Part shown: positions 16,001 through 24,100 of the stretch, one piece after another
Layout: the number at the start of each line of letters is the position of its first letter
Numbering within the stretch: the first letter of the stretch is position 1
NCBI GenBank assembly: GCA_964400875.1
Contig: CAYNWK010000040.1
Location: 1 to 31,822 of the forward strand
DNA from: CAYNWK01 sp964400875
GTDB lineage: Bacteria; Chloroflexota; Anaerolineae; Anaerolineales; UBA4823
Reading direction: 5' to 3'
DNA: 31,822 nt
Notes under the pieces: generated by a model
Told to the model about the DNA's origin: nothing
What the model saw: only the letters and a program-made list of their open reading frames with translations
Database searches by the model: none
Translations under genes and position numbers: made by a program

Positions 16001-16516
16001 TCAGTCGGCGGCCGGGACCTGGCGAGCCTCTTCTTCTTCGACCCGCCAGACTTTGTCGGTCCGATCGACGAAAAGCACGCCATCCAGGTGATCGACCTCG
16101 TGCTGGAAGATGCGCGCCAGCCAGCCATGCGCCTTGACCTTGAGGGGCTGCCCGTGGCGGTTGAGCCCTTTCACGGTTACTTCTTTCGACCTCTCAACCT
16201 CACCCACGACCTCCGGAATGGAAAGGCAGCCTTCTATACCGGTCACGACCTCCCGGGAGGCGCGGGTGATCTCCGGGTTGATCACGACATACAGCTTGGT
16301 CGGGACCTCCTCGTCCTCTTCATCGCCGAACTCCACCACGATCACCCGCTGGGACACATCGACCTGCGGCGCAGCCAGGCCCACTCCCGGCGCAGCGCGC
16401 AGCGTCTCGACCATATCGTCGATCAACACCTGCAGATCTGCATCGATACTTCCCACCTTACGCGCCTTCTCCCGCAACGTGGGATGGGGAAGCGTAACGA
16501 TCTCACGAATTGCCAT
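16001..16516 (-). CDS. def: Peptide deformylase
   Basis: This 171-residue metalloenzyme removes the formyl group from new proteins. All three family motifs are present: GVGLAAPQV (44-52), EGCLSIP (95-101, metal ligand C97) and FQHEVDHLDG (137-146, ligands H139 and H143 with catalytic E140). The acidic insert DEEDEE (65-70) before the second motif is a mild oddity. The ATG at 16516 has GAGGTGAT 9 bases upstream. It is preceded by the terminator of the upstream gene, so it has its own promoter, and stands alone without fmt nearby. Confidence 0.96.
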   Translation of the reverse strand: MAIREIVTLPHPTLREKARKVGSIDADLQVLIDDMVETLRAAPGVGLAAPQVDVSQRVIVVEFGDEEDEEVPTKLYVVINPEITRASREVVTGIEGCLSIPEVVGEVERSKEVTVKGLNRHGQPLKVKAHGWLARIFQHEVDHLDGVLFVDRTDKVWRVEEEEARQVPAAD

Positions 16517-16568
16517 ATTTCTAAATCACCTCTTCTATGCTTAAGAGCTACCCATTTCTCCGAGAAAG

Positions 16569-16609
16569 AGGGGGTGTTTGGGCGGGCGCTGCCCGCCCAA
16601 ACACCCCCT
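16569..16609 (-). terminator. Terminator hairpin after the cNMP-binding/PH-domain gene
   Basis: A perfect 19-bp inverted repeat (16569-16587 with 16591-16609) and a 3-base loop form one of the strongest hairpins in the window. It lies just after the stop of the minus-strand gene at 16623; the following CTCTTTCTC is a weak pyrimidine tail. Confidence 0.85.
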
Positions 16610-16622
16610 ACTACCCTTAATA

Positions 16623-18329
16623 TTACTCGAAATCCGCATATCCTTCCATATCCTGGGTGTCTTCAACGTTGCGGTAATACATCCCCAAGGCGCGGGCGAT
16701 GCGTTCGCGCTCTTTACGAGCTACAGCCTTTTCTTTTTCCCGGCGCTGTTCGTACATACGGACAAAGATATCCTGCTGGACGCGCGCCGGATCGAATACA
16801 CCCATAAAGATGAAGCGCGCTTCGCCGACGTTGATCACCACGTTGCCGAAATTCAACAAGTAGCCCAGGAAACCTACCCGGCGGTGCTCCAGGCTGAGGA
16901 CATTCTCCAACGGCGCGGATTTCCGCACTTCCGTACCCAGCGGGCGGCGCTCGATGTCAAAAATATATTTATCCGTAACCTGGTAAATGTCGTTGCGCCA
17001 ATCCCAATAATGATAGAACCACCAGGGAGAAAGCAAGACAATCAAGGCGGTACCGATGGCGTACAGAGACGTTAGCGTACCGGGCTGCACCCGTCCCAGG
17101 AAAAACAGCACCGTGACGACGAACAAGACCAGCAAGATGAACAGGAAGACCAAAGTAGGATACAGCGCTTTGCCGAAGATCAACACCGTCCAATACTTAC
17201 GGTAGGTGATCACTTTACCTTCTTCGATGCGCAAATTGAAAAAGTCGCCGAAGAGGCGGTCCACAAGGTTCTTTTGAAAGTGCGGCGGTTTCGGCGGCCG
17301 CTGGGGTGCAGCTGCGGCCGGTTGGCCCGGCTCGAAGGGAAATTCCTCACCCTCCTCCACCAGACCCAGACTGCGCCGGATCTCCTCCTCCATTTCCTTT
17401 TCTTCTTCGCGGCGCGAGCGCTGTTGAGCGCGGTGCCAGTACACCTCGACCATGGCGGCAAACTCACCCGGCCCGCCCAGGTTGCGCAACATAATCTGCC
17501 CGGTGAAGGTGCGCACGATGACGCTGCCAAAGCCGAGCAGGCGCCCGAGGAAAGTCGTGGTGACGTTGACCGACAGGACAGTGTTGAGCGGAGCTTCTTC
17601 GCGGCTATCGTAGAGCCATATGACCCGCTCGATCCACACCACCCGTTGGCTGGTAATGATGTAATAATCGTTACCCCAATCGATCCAGCTCCAGATCCCC
17701 CAGGCGATCGCCGGAAGGGCGACGATCCCAGTGAAGAAAGCCATCGCCAGCGGGTTGAGTGTGGGCAAGGTGGAGACGTAAAAGGCAACGAAAACTGCGC
17801 CCAAGCCCAGCAAGAACGGGCCAAGCAGGCTGACCACCAAGATGGCCTCGTGTTTGCGAGCCACCTGGTAGATCACCTCGTCTTCGTTCAACCATTCGAA
17901 GCGGTTGGAGCGGACGATCCTGCGGCTCTCAGCCGTCCTGACCAGGTCCGCTTTTAGCTTGGGGAACTCACGCAGCACCGAGTAAAACTCATCCCGATCC
18001 AGGCGCAGCAGCTCAGTGAAGTCCAGCGCGGTGACGGTCGCCGAACGTGGACGGCTGAAGAGTAAGGCTTCCTCGCCGAAGAAATCGCCGGTTACCAGTT
18101 GAGCAGTGGCTTGCTCCCCATCAGCCAGCTGCCGGGTCACGCCCACACGGCCGTCGAAAACCAGGTAGAAATAATCACCCTCATCGCCAACCGAAAACAA
18201 ACGCTCGCCTTCGTCCAGGGTGACCAGCTCGAAATCATCCACCAGGCGGGCAAGGCGGTCGTCGGCTATGTCGCGGAAGAGATAGGTCGATTTGAGCAAT
18301 TCAAATTTCTGCGTACGGCGGTCCGGCAT
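16623..18329 (-). CDS. Cyclic-nucleotide-binding domain protein with two membrane/PH-like modules
   Basis: This 568-residue protein has a rare layout. A cNMP-binding domain occupies about 10-125, with the phosphate-binding cassette GDFFGEEALLFSRPRSATV (81-99). Two helical hairpins in the membrane (about 162-217 and 387-440) are each followed by a bacterial PH-like (bPH2) domain: DYYIITSQRVVWIER with the LLGFGSVIVRT pattern at about 219-295, and DIYQVTDKYIFDIER with YLLNFGNVVIN at about 446-525. The modules look duplicated. A charged, Pro-rich linker separates them (about 303-350) and a basic coiled tail ends the protein. It is probably a membrane sensor of a nucleotide signal; the output is unknown. 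The ATG lies 6 bases from a -10 element, though GAGG in that interval might also serve as a short ribosome site. Confidence 0.85.
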   Translation of the reverse strand: MPDRRTQKFELLKSTYLFRDIADDRLARLVDDFELVTLDEGERLFSVGDEGDYFYLVFDGRVGVTRQLADGEQATAQLVTGDFFGEEALLFSRPRSATVTALDFTELLRLDRDEFYSVLREFPKLKADLVRTAESRRIVRSNRFEWLNEDEVIYQVARKHEAILVVSLLGPFLLGLGAVFVAFYVSTLPTLNPLAMAFFTGIVALPAIAWGIWSWIDWGNDYYIITSQRVVWIERVIWLYDSREEAPLNTVLSVNVTTTFLGRLLGFGSVIVRTFTGQIMLRNLGGPGEFAAMVEVYWHRAQQRSRREEEKEMEEEIRRSLGLVEEGEEFPFEPGQPAAAAPQRPPKPPHFQKNLVDRLFGDFFNLRIEEGKVITYRKYWTVLIFGKALYPTLVFLFILLVLFVVTVLFFLGRVQPGTLTSLYAIGTALIVLLSPWWFYHYWDWRNDIYQVTDKYIFDIERRPLGTEVRKSAPLENVLSLEHRRVGFLGYLLNFGNVVINVGEARFIFMGVFDPARVQQDIFVRMYEQRREKEKAVARKERERIARALGMYYRNVEDTQDMEGYADFE

Positions 18330-18335
18330 AACCTC

Positions 18336-18344
18336 ATTTTAGCA
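18336..18344 (-). promoter_or_regulatory. Extended -10 of the cNMP/PH gene promoter
   Basis: On the minus strand TGC plus TAAAAT forms an extended -10 that ends 6 bases before the ATG at 18329, consistent with leaderless transcription. Confidence 0.6.
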
Positions 18345-18447
18345 CGAATGCTAAACTCTCCAGGAAGACCAGGGCGAGCGAATCTGCCCCGTTATCGCGA
18401 TCGCCATCCCAAAAACTGGAGGTCAAATCGTCTCCAAGGGACTGTGA

Positions 18448-18456
18448 TGATAGAAT
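18448..18456 (+). promoter_or_regulatory. Extended -10 of the phosphohexomutase promoter
   Basis: TGA followed by TAGAAT is an extended -10. The start of transcription would be about 40 bases before the ATG at 18503, leaving room for the GGGAG ribosome binding site at 18491-18495. This gene is therefore leadered, unlike several neighbours. Confidence 0.5.
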
Positions 18457-18502
18457 GTAGTCCAATCCTGGTTTCATAGAAGAAAGCAAAGGGAGACTAT
18501 CC

Positions 18503-19963
18503 ATGCCTATCCATTTCGGCACCGACGGTTGGCGGGCCGTGATATCCGACACCTTCACCTTCCACAACCTGCGGCTGGTCTCGCAAGCCATCGCCGACGC
18601 CGTGCGCTCCGAATCGTGGAACAACGGGCTGGCGCTGGAGGCTGCACCAGACCCAAACACGGTGGTGGTTGGATTCGACACCCGCTTTCTCTCCGACCGG
18701 TACGCCGCGGAAGTGGCGCGCGTGCTGGCAGGCAATGGGTTTACCGTCCACCTCACCCAGGCCGACGCGCCTACCCCAGCGATCTCTTATACCGTCCACC
18801 ATATGGGCGCCATCGCCGGGATCGTGATCACCGCCTCGCACAACGCGCCCCGCTACAACGGGGTTAAACTGAAGGCCGCCTACGGCGGAGCTGCGCTGCG
18901 CGAGCAGTGCCGCCGCGTGGAAGTCTACCTCAACGACAACGAGGAGCGAGGCCGCGGTCCGAACTTGATGGACTACGAACAGGCCCGGAACGCCGGTCTG
19001 TTGAGGCGCTTCAACCCGCTACCAGCTTACTACGATCACCTGCGCGGTTTGATCGATTTCGACACCATCGCCGAGAACCCAAAAAGGGTCGTGGTCGATT
19101 CGATGTACGGCTCCGGCCGCGGCGTGATCAAAGGCATCTTAAAAGGTACCGGCTGCGAGGTCCACGAAGTGCGCGGCGAGATGAACCCCGGCTTTGGCGG
19201 CGTACACCCCGAACCGCTCGGGCGCTATCTGGGCACACTGGCCGGCGCGATCGGCACTGGCATGGGCGAGCTGGGCCTGGCTACCGACGGAGACGGCGAC
19301 CGCATCGGCGCGATGGACGAACGCGGCAGTTTTATCGACCCGCACCGCATCATGGCGCTATCGCTGCGCTACCTGGTGGAACAGCGCGGCTGGCGCGGAC
19401 CGGTGGTGCGCACGGTCTCCACCACACGGATGATCGACCGGCTGGCCGCCCGCTACGATCTCCCGGTGTACGAAACACCGGTAGGCTTCAATTACATCGC
19501 CGACCACATGCTCAAGGAAGACATTTTGATCGGCGGGGAAGAATCGGGGGGCATCTCTTTCCGCGGCCACATCCCCGAGGGCGATGGGGTTTTGATGGGC
19601 CTGCTACTGGTCGAAATGGTGGCACAATCAGGCGCGACCCTGTCCGCGCTCACCGAGGACCTGCTGCAAGAGGTCGGCCCAGCGCACTACCAGCGCACCG
19701 ATCTGCGCCTGAGCCGCCCGGTAGCGAAGAAACAGATGGTTCAATCCCTGTTAGAAGAAACGCCGCCGGAGATCGGCGGCGAATCGGTGCGAGAGATACA
19801 GGCGGTGGACGGGGTCAAATACCTGTTAGCCGATGATTCCTGGCTGTTAATCCGTCCTTCGGGGACCGAGCCCGTCTTGCGTGTCTATGCTGAGGGGCGC
19901 AGTCCGCAGATGGTCGAAGCGCTACTGGCGTACGGAGAAAAAGTGGCAGCGAGCACGACCTGA
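18503..19963 (+). CDS. Phosphoglucomutase/phosphomannomutase
   Basis: This 486-residue alpha-D-phosphohexomutase interconverts hexose 1- and 6-phosphates, linking glucose released by the sugar locus to glycolysis or glycan synthesis. It shows FGTDGWRAVISD at the N-terminus, the catalytic phosphoserine S112 in TASHN (110-114), the magnesium loop DGDGDR (262-267), the sugar loop GEESGG (345-350) and the phosphate-binding RPSGTEP (451-457). The active-site loop reads TASHNAP where most homologues have TASHNP; the serine is intact. Glucose versus mannose preference cannot be decided. The ribosome binding site GGGAG is 7 bases upstream of the ATG. It ends 41 bases from the convergent LPXTG-protein gene. 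Confidence 0.93.
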   Translation: MPIHFGTDGWRAVISDTFTFHNLRLVSQAIADAVRSESWNNGLALEAAPDPNTVVVGFDTRFLSDRYAAEVARVLAGNGFTVHLTQADAPTPAISYTVHHMGAIAGIVITASHNAPRYNGVKLKAAYGGAALREQCRRVEVYLNDNEERGRGPNLMDYEQARNAGLLRRFNPLPAYYDHLRGLIDFDTIAENPKRVVVDSMYGSGRGVIKGILKGTGCEVHEVRGEMNPGFGGVHPEPLGRYLGTLAGAIGTGMGELGLATDGDGDRIGAMDERGSFIDPHRIMALSLRYLVEQRGWRGPVVRTVSTTRMIDRLAARYDLPVYETPVGFNYIADHMLKEDILIGGEESGGISFRGHIPEGDGVLMGLLLVEMVAQSGATLSALTEDLLQEVGPAHYQRTDLRLSRPVAKKQMVQSLLEETPPEIGGESVREIQAVDGVKYLLADDSWLLIRPSGTEPVLRVYAEGRSPQMVEALLAYGEKVAASTT

Positions 19964-20004
19964 AATTTCTTCCCCGAAGACTGCCGGGCGGGCGAAAACC
20001 GGGC

Positions 20005-20571
20005 TCAGGCGCCAGCAGTACGCAGCCGCCGGGCCAGGAAGATCACCACAACCAGCACAAGGGTCAAGCCCAACAAACCGGGCACACCGACGTCATCGAT
20101 AAAGCCGGTGTCAGGCAGGGCGGTGGAGGTCGGCGTGGTCGTCCCAGAGGGACCCGCCAGGGCGGTCTGGGTCAACAGCAAGGCCTCAACTGTTTGGGTA
20201 AGCGAGTTGGCGGTCGGCGTCGCCGCTACCGCGGTAGGCACACGCACCACTTCGGTCGGGGTAGGCGTGTCCGTTACCGGGACCGGTGTGGGCGTGATCG
20301 TCGGAGTCGCCGTCCAGCTGGCCGCTTCAGCGGTGAGTTGGGCTGCCTCCGCTACCTGGGTGTTCTGGGCGTTGATCTCGGCGACTTGGGTAGCCCGGCG
20401 ATCGCTCAGGTTGGGGGCAATCACCAGCGCGTAAATCCCCATGCAAATTAACGTCGCCAACATGATCGCACCCAGCGCTCCGGCTACGATAATGAAGGTG
20501 CGGTTGCCCGACTCCTCGGGAGGCGCCAGTTCATCATCCTCCATGTGCATGTTGATGTCTTCTTCGGCCAT
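20005..20571 (-). CDS. Membrane-anchored Thr/Pro-rich protein with LPXTG-type C-terminus
   Basis: This 188-residue protein has an acidic N-terminus (no signal charge), a membrane helix at about 25-50, an Ala/Gln/Thr helical stretch, then a low-complexity linker rich in TPT and PTP (about 85-150) typical of extracytoplasmic proteins. The C-terminus looks like a sortase sorting signal: LPDTG at 152-156, a hydrophobic segment and the basic tail ARRLRTAGA. No sortase is in the window, so LPDTG could instead be a simple second membrane anchor. AGGAGGAG lies upstream of the ATG. It is the last gene in the minus-strand cluster, 60 bases after its neighbour. Function is unknown. Confidence 0.8.
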   Translation of the reverse strand: MAEEDINMHMEDDELAPPEESGNRTFIIVAGALGAIMLATLICMGIYALVIAPNLSDRRATQVAEINAQNTQVAEAAQLTAEAASWTATPTITPTPVPVTDTPTPTEVVRVPTAVAATPTANSLTQTVEALLLTQTALAGPSGTTTPTSTALPDTGFIDDVGVPGLLGLTLVLVVVIFLARRLRTAGA

Positions 20572-20631
20572 AGCACACTCTCCTCCTAGTGCCCGCCTCC
20601 CCCAGAGCGCGGGTGCGTCAATCCATTTATT

Positions 20632-21687
20632 TTACTGTAGTACTTCCAGATTTACGAGCGGAACGACCACATTGGAGCCGTTTTCCAACAGGACATCGGC
20701 AGCCGGCGCGGCGATCCCGCTCGGGAAGGTCTCTAAACCGGGACGGAAACTTACGATGGTGCCCACCTGGGATTTATAGGGTGCGCGGACGATGCGCACA
20801 CGCTGGTCAGACTCAAACTCAACCATGTCGGTTGGCAATTGAGGCGGACCAGAAGTGGGTAAGGGAATGATCAACTCGGGCCGGGAACCCTGATACGGGT
20901 CGTAGGCAACAGCGTTAAGCGCGACCTCGCGGCGGTCGCTGGTCGAGAGCAAACGATAGGCCGGCGCATTCATGGGCAGCAGGCCAAAACCTTCCAGGAC
21001 CATGACGGGGTACTGCATCCGAGAGGCGATGGGCACCAAACTGGCTGCCATGGAGGACAGCACCAGGCCGCGCACCGGCAGCTCGGTAGCAGCCTGCAGC
21101 ACATCGACCTCGCCGCAATAGCCGGCCAGGATCACCGAACCACGCAAGCTGACGTCCAGCTGGTCCGCAGTGAGCACGTCTTCCGGCTTGCGAGCGAGCA
21201 CGTGCATCAGGCCGAAGTCAAAGTGCCCGTTGCCCCAGACGCCCTGGACCAGCGCGCCGCTGCCTTCGATCACCGCGCCGCGGTCGGAGATCAACGAGAT
21301 CACCTCCCCCGGAAAGCCGGCGCGCAGCTCAAACGCCGGGGACTCTACCTCGATCAGCACCCGGCCTCCCCCAGCCAGGATTACATTCCCCGAACGAGGC
21401 GTGCGAACCACCCGCCGGGCGATCCCGACCGGACCGGCGATTACGTCGCCTTCGCTGACCCGTTCACCGGGGCGGCGCTGTATGTGGCGATCCGCCTCGT
21501 CCGGCGGCATGGCCAGACCCTGAACGATATCCAGCATGAAGTGCTCGGGGACCAAATTAGCCTCGGCGATCACGTCCGAAGGAGTGACCTTTTGTCCCTG
21601 GCGCACGACCACTCGACCGACGACCGGCAAAAGCCGTTCGCGGCGAATGGTCGTAACCGGGAGGACGTGAGTTACAGGCGCGATCAT
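20632..21687 (-). CDS. Conserved-looking protein of unknown function next to the GlmL-like ATPase
   Basis: I do not recognise this 351-residue protein firmly. It has no signal peptide or membrane helix. The N-terminal third carries patterns of barrel-sandwich domains: VVRQGQKVTPSDVIAEA, then PGERVSEGDVIAGPVG and SGNVILAGGGRVLIEV. The middle (GSVILAGYCGEVDVLQAATELPVRGLVLSSMA) looks like an alpha/beta fold. The C-terminus (VRIVRAPYKSQVGTIVSF with DVLLENGSNVVVPLVNLEVLQ) resembles a KOW/SH3-like barrel. There is no ribosome binding site before the ATG at 21687; the frame stays open about 37 codons upstream without a usual start codon. Translation could depend on coupling to a short upstream frame. 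It follows the GlmL-like gene by 76 bases. Confidence 0.8.
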   Translation of the reverse strand: MIAPVTHVLPVTTIRRERLLPVVGRVVVRQGQKVTPSDVIAEANLVPEHFMLDIVQGLAMPPDEADRHIQRRPGERVSEGDVIAGPVGIARRVVRTPRSGNVILAGGGRVLIEVESPAFELRAGFPGEVISLISDRGAVIEGSGALVQGVWGNGHFDFGLMHVLARKPEDVLTADQLDVSLRGSVILAGYCGEVDVLQAATELPVRGLVLSSMAASLVPIASRMQYPVMVLEGFGLLPMNAPAYRLLSTSDRREVALNAVAYDPYQGSRPELIIPLPTSGPPQLPTDMVEFESDQRVRIVRAPYKSQVGTIVSFRPGLETFPSGIAAPAADVLLENGSNVVVPLVNLEVLQ

Positions 21688-21752
21688 CAGGCTACCCGTG
21701 GAAAATTCGAAATTGAGGTTCCATGCATGTATGGATGCAAGTTCAATACCAT
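21687..21752 (-). CDS. Possible 21-codon coupling ORF between the GlmL-like gene and its neighbour
   Basis: An ATG 11 bases after the GlmL-like stop opens a 21-residue frame (starts MVLNLHPYMHG, ends FPRVA) whose TGA overlaps the next ATG as TGATG. The layout would allow coupled re-initiation for a gene that lacks its own ribosome binding site. A chance frame of this length is common, so this is tentative. Confidence 0.25.
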   Translation of the reverse strand: MVLNLHPYMHGTSISNFPRVA

Positions 21753-21763
21753 TTCTGAAAGTT

Positions 21764-23518
21764 TCAGCCTCCCAGAGTCCACAGCCATTTCCTGATCAAT
21801 TCCTGGCGCCGACCTAAGTCGGCGGGCAGTTCCAAAGGCCTGCCCCGCGCGTCGATCACCACCCCCAGCGCACCTCCCATGACGCGCACCTTGCCCCCGC
21901 GGCCTGGGCTGCCCATGCCGACATCGGCCCGGTGGAGCGGTTGCAGCTGGATGCGCGCCGATTTGCCCATTGGCAGCGGGATAACCTCCAAAGAGCCTTG
22001 TTTGACCTCCAGATCGAGGTCCTCGCCGGTCTCATTGTTCATGCGCAAGCGCAGTACCGGCGTGCCGGTGCGAACGCTGGCGATGGGGGAGATAATGGTG
22101 CCTAAGCTGAGAAAAGTACTCGACTCCAAGACCTGGACCGTCAGGAGCGGGTTTTCAACGGCTGCCGTTCCAAGCATGGCGGCAAGGTTGTTCTGGTCCA
22201 GCACCATGGTGGTCACGCCGGTAGGCTGCAGCGCATCCAGGAGGATCATCAGAGCCTGGGCCGGCGTGGGGGCCTGGGTCAGCACACTGCCGGTGGCCAT
22301 GATCGGCTCGAATCCCGGCATCAATTCCGACCCCGGCTGGCTGAACCTCGCAGGGAAAGAGCGAGAGACCAGATGGAGGGCCGTGCGGATCGCCTGGCGG
22401 GCGACGGCCTGCTCGATCGCCATGTCCTCTTCCGTGACCGGCAAGCTGGCCGGGTAGATCGACTTGTTATACAAATAGTCGCGCAAGTAATCGTAACCGA
22501 CTTCCAGGGGGACCCAACGGGCGATCTCTTCTAGCTGGCTGTGGCGGAGCAATCCTGAGACGCCTTTGCCCAGACCCAGCTGGGGATAGACCCCCAGGCT
22601 GAGTTCACCAGCAAAGGCGGCCGCGACCGTCGTCGCCGAAGCGCCGACATCCACACCCAAGACACCTTTGGCCGGATCATAGATCATGCTCAGAAAGCGC
22701 ACGATACGTCCGAAGGCGGTAGCGGTCGGTGAGAGCTGGTCGCCCGCCCAGGTCTTCAATTCTTGGACGCCGGACACTTTGTGGGAACGAACCGATCCCA
22801 GGATCTGGGCCAGCCGGTAATGGGCTGGGCCCAATTGCTCAACCTCCAGCGCCGGGCGCACATTCGGGGCGATATGCAAGCCAGCGTGCTCACCCAACCT
22901 GACCTGGACTTCCTCAGCGAGCGATTGGTTGCCAGCGTACAAGACCTCGGGCTTGTCGCCATCCGGGATCAGGTAGCAAGCCAACCCGACCGACTCGAGC
23001 AGCTGCAGGACAGAATGCGAAGCGCCGTCTTCCATCCCGCCGGCGATGGCGATAACGTCCGGGCGGAGGCGCATGATCGCATCGATGCGCTCTTCCGGCT
23101 TACGCCGGTCGTTGAGGTGAATATTGTCCACCACCCGCGCGTAGGTCGTCGTGGCGAGATGGCGGGCGCTCTCCAGAGACACGTCCTCCAACAACCCGAC
23201 AGCCACCACCCGGATGGGCGGGCCGAAGGATAGCGTAGCGCTGAAGGAGTCGATGCCGGCCCCATCCGAGCGCGCGGGCATGATCAAGCGCTCATCCTGG
23301 TCAACCAACCGGCGCCCGGTGATCTCTTGCAAACGATCCATGGCACGGCGCACGCCCTCGCCAACGTCCTGGAAGGGCGCCATCGCCGTCGTTGGGGCGG
23401 TCCCCACCGCCAGGAAACGATAGCGGCCATTGACCACATCGAACAGCGCGGCGCGGGTGGTGATGTCGCCGATATCGACAGCCAGCAAGGATGCGGAAGA
23501 TACAACCGAACTCGTCAT
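21764..23518 (-). CDS. GlmL/MutL-like ASKHA-fold ATPase without a mutase partner
   Basis: This 584-residue protein resembles the glutamate mutase L (MutL) family, thought to maintain B12-dependent glutamate mutase. The ASKHA-type nucleotide sites are visible: phosphate 1 VDIGDITTRAALFDV (14-28), IAIAGGMEDGA (156-166) and phosphate 2 GVDVGASATTVAAAF (288-302). It is longer than my recollection of classical GlmL (about 460), with a C-terminal extension of roughly 100 residues rich in beta strands. No mutase subunit (GlmS, GlmE) or other B12 enzyme is nearby; instead it sits in a cluster of membrane proteins, so a mutase-repair role is doubtful. The ATG is 5 bases after the upstream stop, indicating tight coupling. 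Confidence 0.83.
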   Translation of the reverse strand: MTSSVVSSASLLAVDIGDITTRAALFDVVNGRYRFLAVGTAPTTAMAPFQDVGEGVRRAMDRLQEITGRRLVDQDERLIMPARSDGAGIDSFSATLSFGPPIRVVAVGLLEDVSLESARHLATTTYARVVDNIHLNDRRKPEERIDAIMRLRPDVIAIAGGMEDGASHSVLQLLESVGLACYLIPDGDKPEVLYAGNQSLAEEVQVRLGEHAGLHIAPNVRPALEVEQLGPAHYRLAQILGSVRSHKVSGVQELKTWAGDQLSPTATAFGRIVRFLSMIYDPAKGVLGVDVGASATTVAAAFAGELSLGVYPQLGLGKGVSGLLRHSQLEEIARWVPLEVGYDYLRDYLYNKSIYPASLPVTEEDMAIEQAVARQAIRTALHLVSRSFPARFSQPGSELMPGFEPIMATGSVLTQAPTPAQALMILLDALQPTGVTTMVLDQNNLAAMLGTAAVENPLLTVQVLESSTFLSLGTIISPIASVRTGTPVLRLRMNNETGEDLDLEVKQGSLEVIPLPMGKSARIQLQPLHRADVGMGSPGRGGKVRVMGGALGVVIDARGRPLELPADLGRRQELIRKWLWTLGG

Positions 23519-23523
23519 AGACT

Positions 23524-24100
23524 TTACGCTGGGAAGAAAGAGGCCAGTAAAGGCCGGATAAATTCAATTAGGAAATTCAGCCTCTCGATCAGAGCCACCA
23601 AGGTGGCAGCGTACACACCGGCAAACAGGAACCCGAAAGTGATCGCGATGAATACCTGTCCGATCGGTCTGATGAGATCGAGCAAGGACTGGAAGCGACC
23701 AGTTTGCCCGGGCCGGGCAGAGCCCGTAAAATTGAAATAAGCCAGGGTGGCGATGGTTCCGAACAGCAAAATGACGCCGTTGAAGATCTGGAACCAAAAA
23801 TTGGCGTTACTGGCCTGCAGGGTTTGCCAGTCGAAGGCGTTAATCGAAGCATCCACCTGCGGGATCAACGTGCCCATCACCGCCCCACCGATCGCCGTCG
23901 CTGCGCCAACGCCGACCAGGAAGGCCATAGAGAAATTNNNNNNNNNNNNNNNNNNNNNNNNNNNNNNNNNNNNNNNNNNNNNNNNNNNNNNNNNNNNNNN
24001 NNNNNNNNNNNNNNNNNNNNNNNNNNNNNNNNNNNNNGGTCAGGAAAAAACCGACGATGACCCCAATTAAATCGCCCAGCGGTAACGCGGCCAGATTCAT
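23524..24100 (-). CDS. Polytopic membrane protein, interrupted by an assembly gap
   Basis: The N-terminal 21 residues (MNLAALPLGDLIGVIVGFFLT) and the last 137 residues are visible on either side of 100 N. The visible part has about four hydrophobic segments, including MAFLVGVGAATAIGGAVMGTL, FQIFNGVILLFGTIATLAYF and IGQVFIAITFGFLFAGVYAATLV. The two parts are not in frame across 100 bases, which fits a placeholder gap rather than a real frameshift. The ATG overlaps the TGA of the upstream gene by four bases, and the stop is 5 bases from the GlmL-like start. Function is unknown. Confidence 0.8.
23938..24037. other. Assembly gap, 100 N, inside a membrane-protein gene
   Basis: Exactly 100 unknown bases mark a scaffold join. 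Because the reading frames on both sides belong to one gene but need a multiple of three, the true length is not 100. Confidence 0.93.

Noticed and set aside
19964..20004. Terminator between phosphohexomutase and the LPXTG-protein gene
   Set aside because: The 41 bases contain only short GC-rich pairings (CCGG/CCGG) with no stable stem or U-tract.
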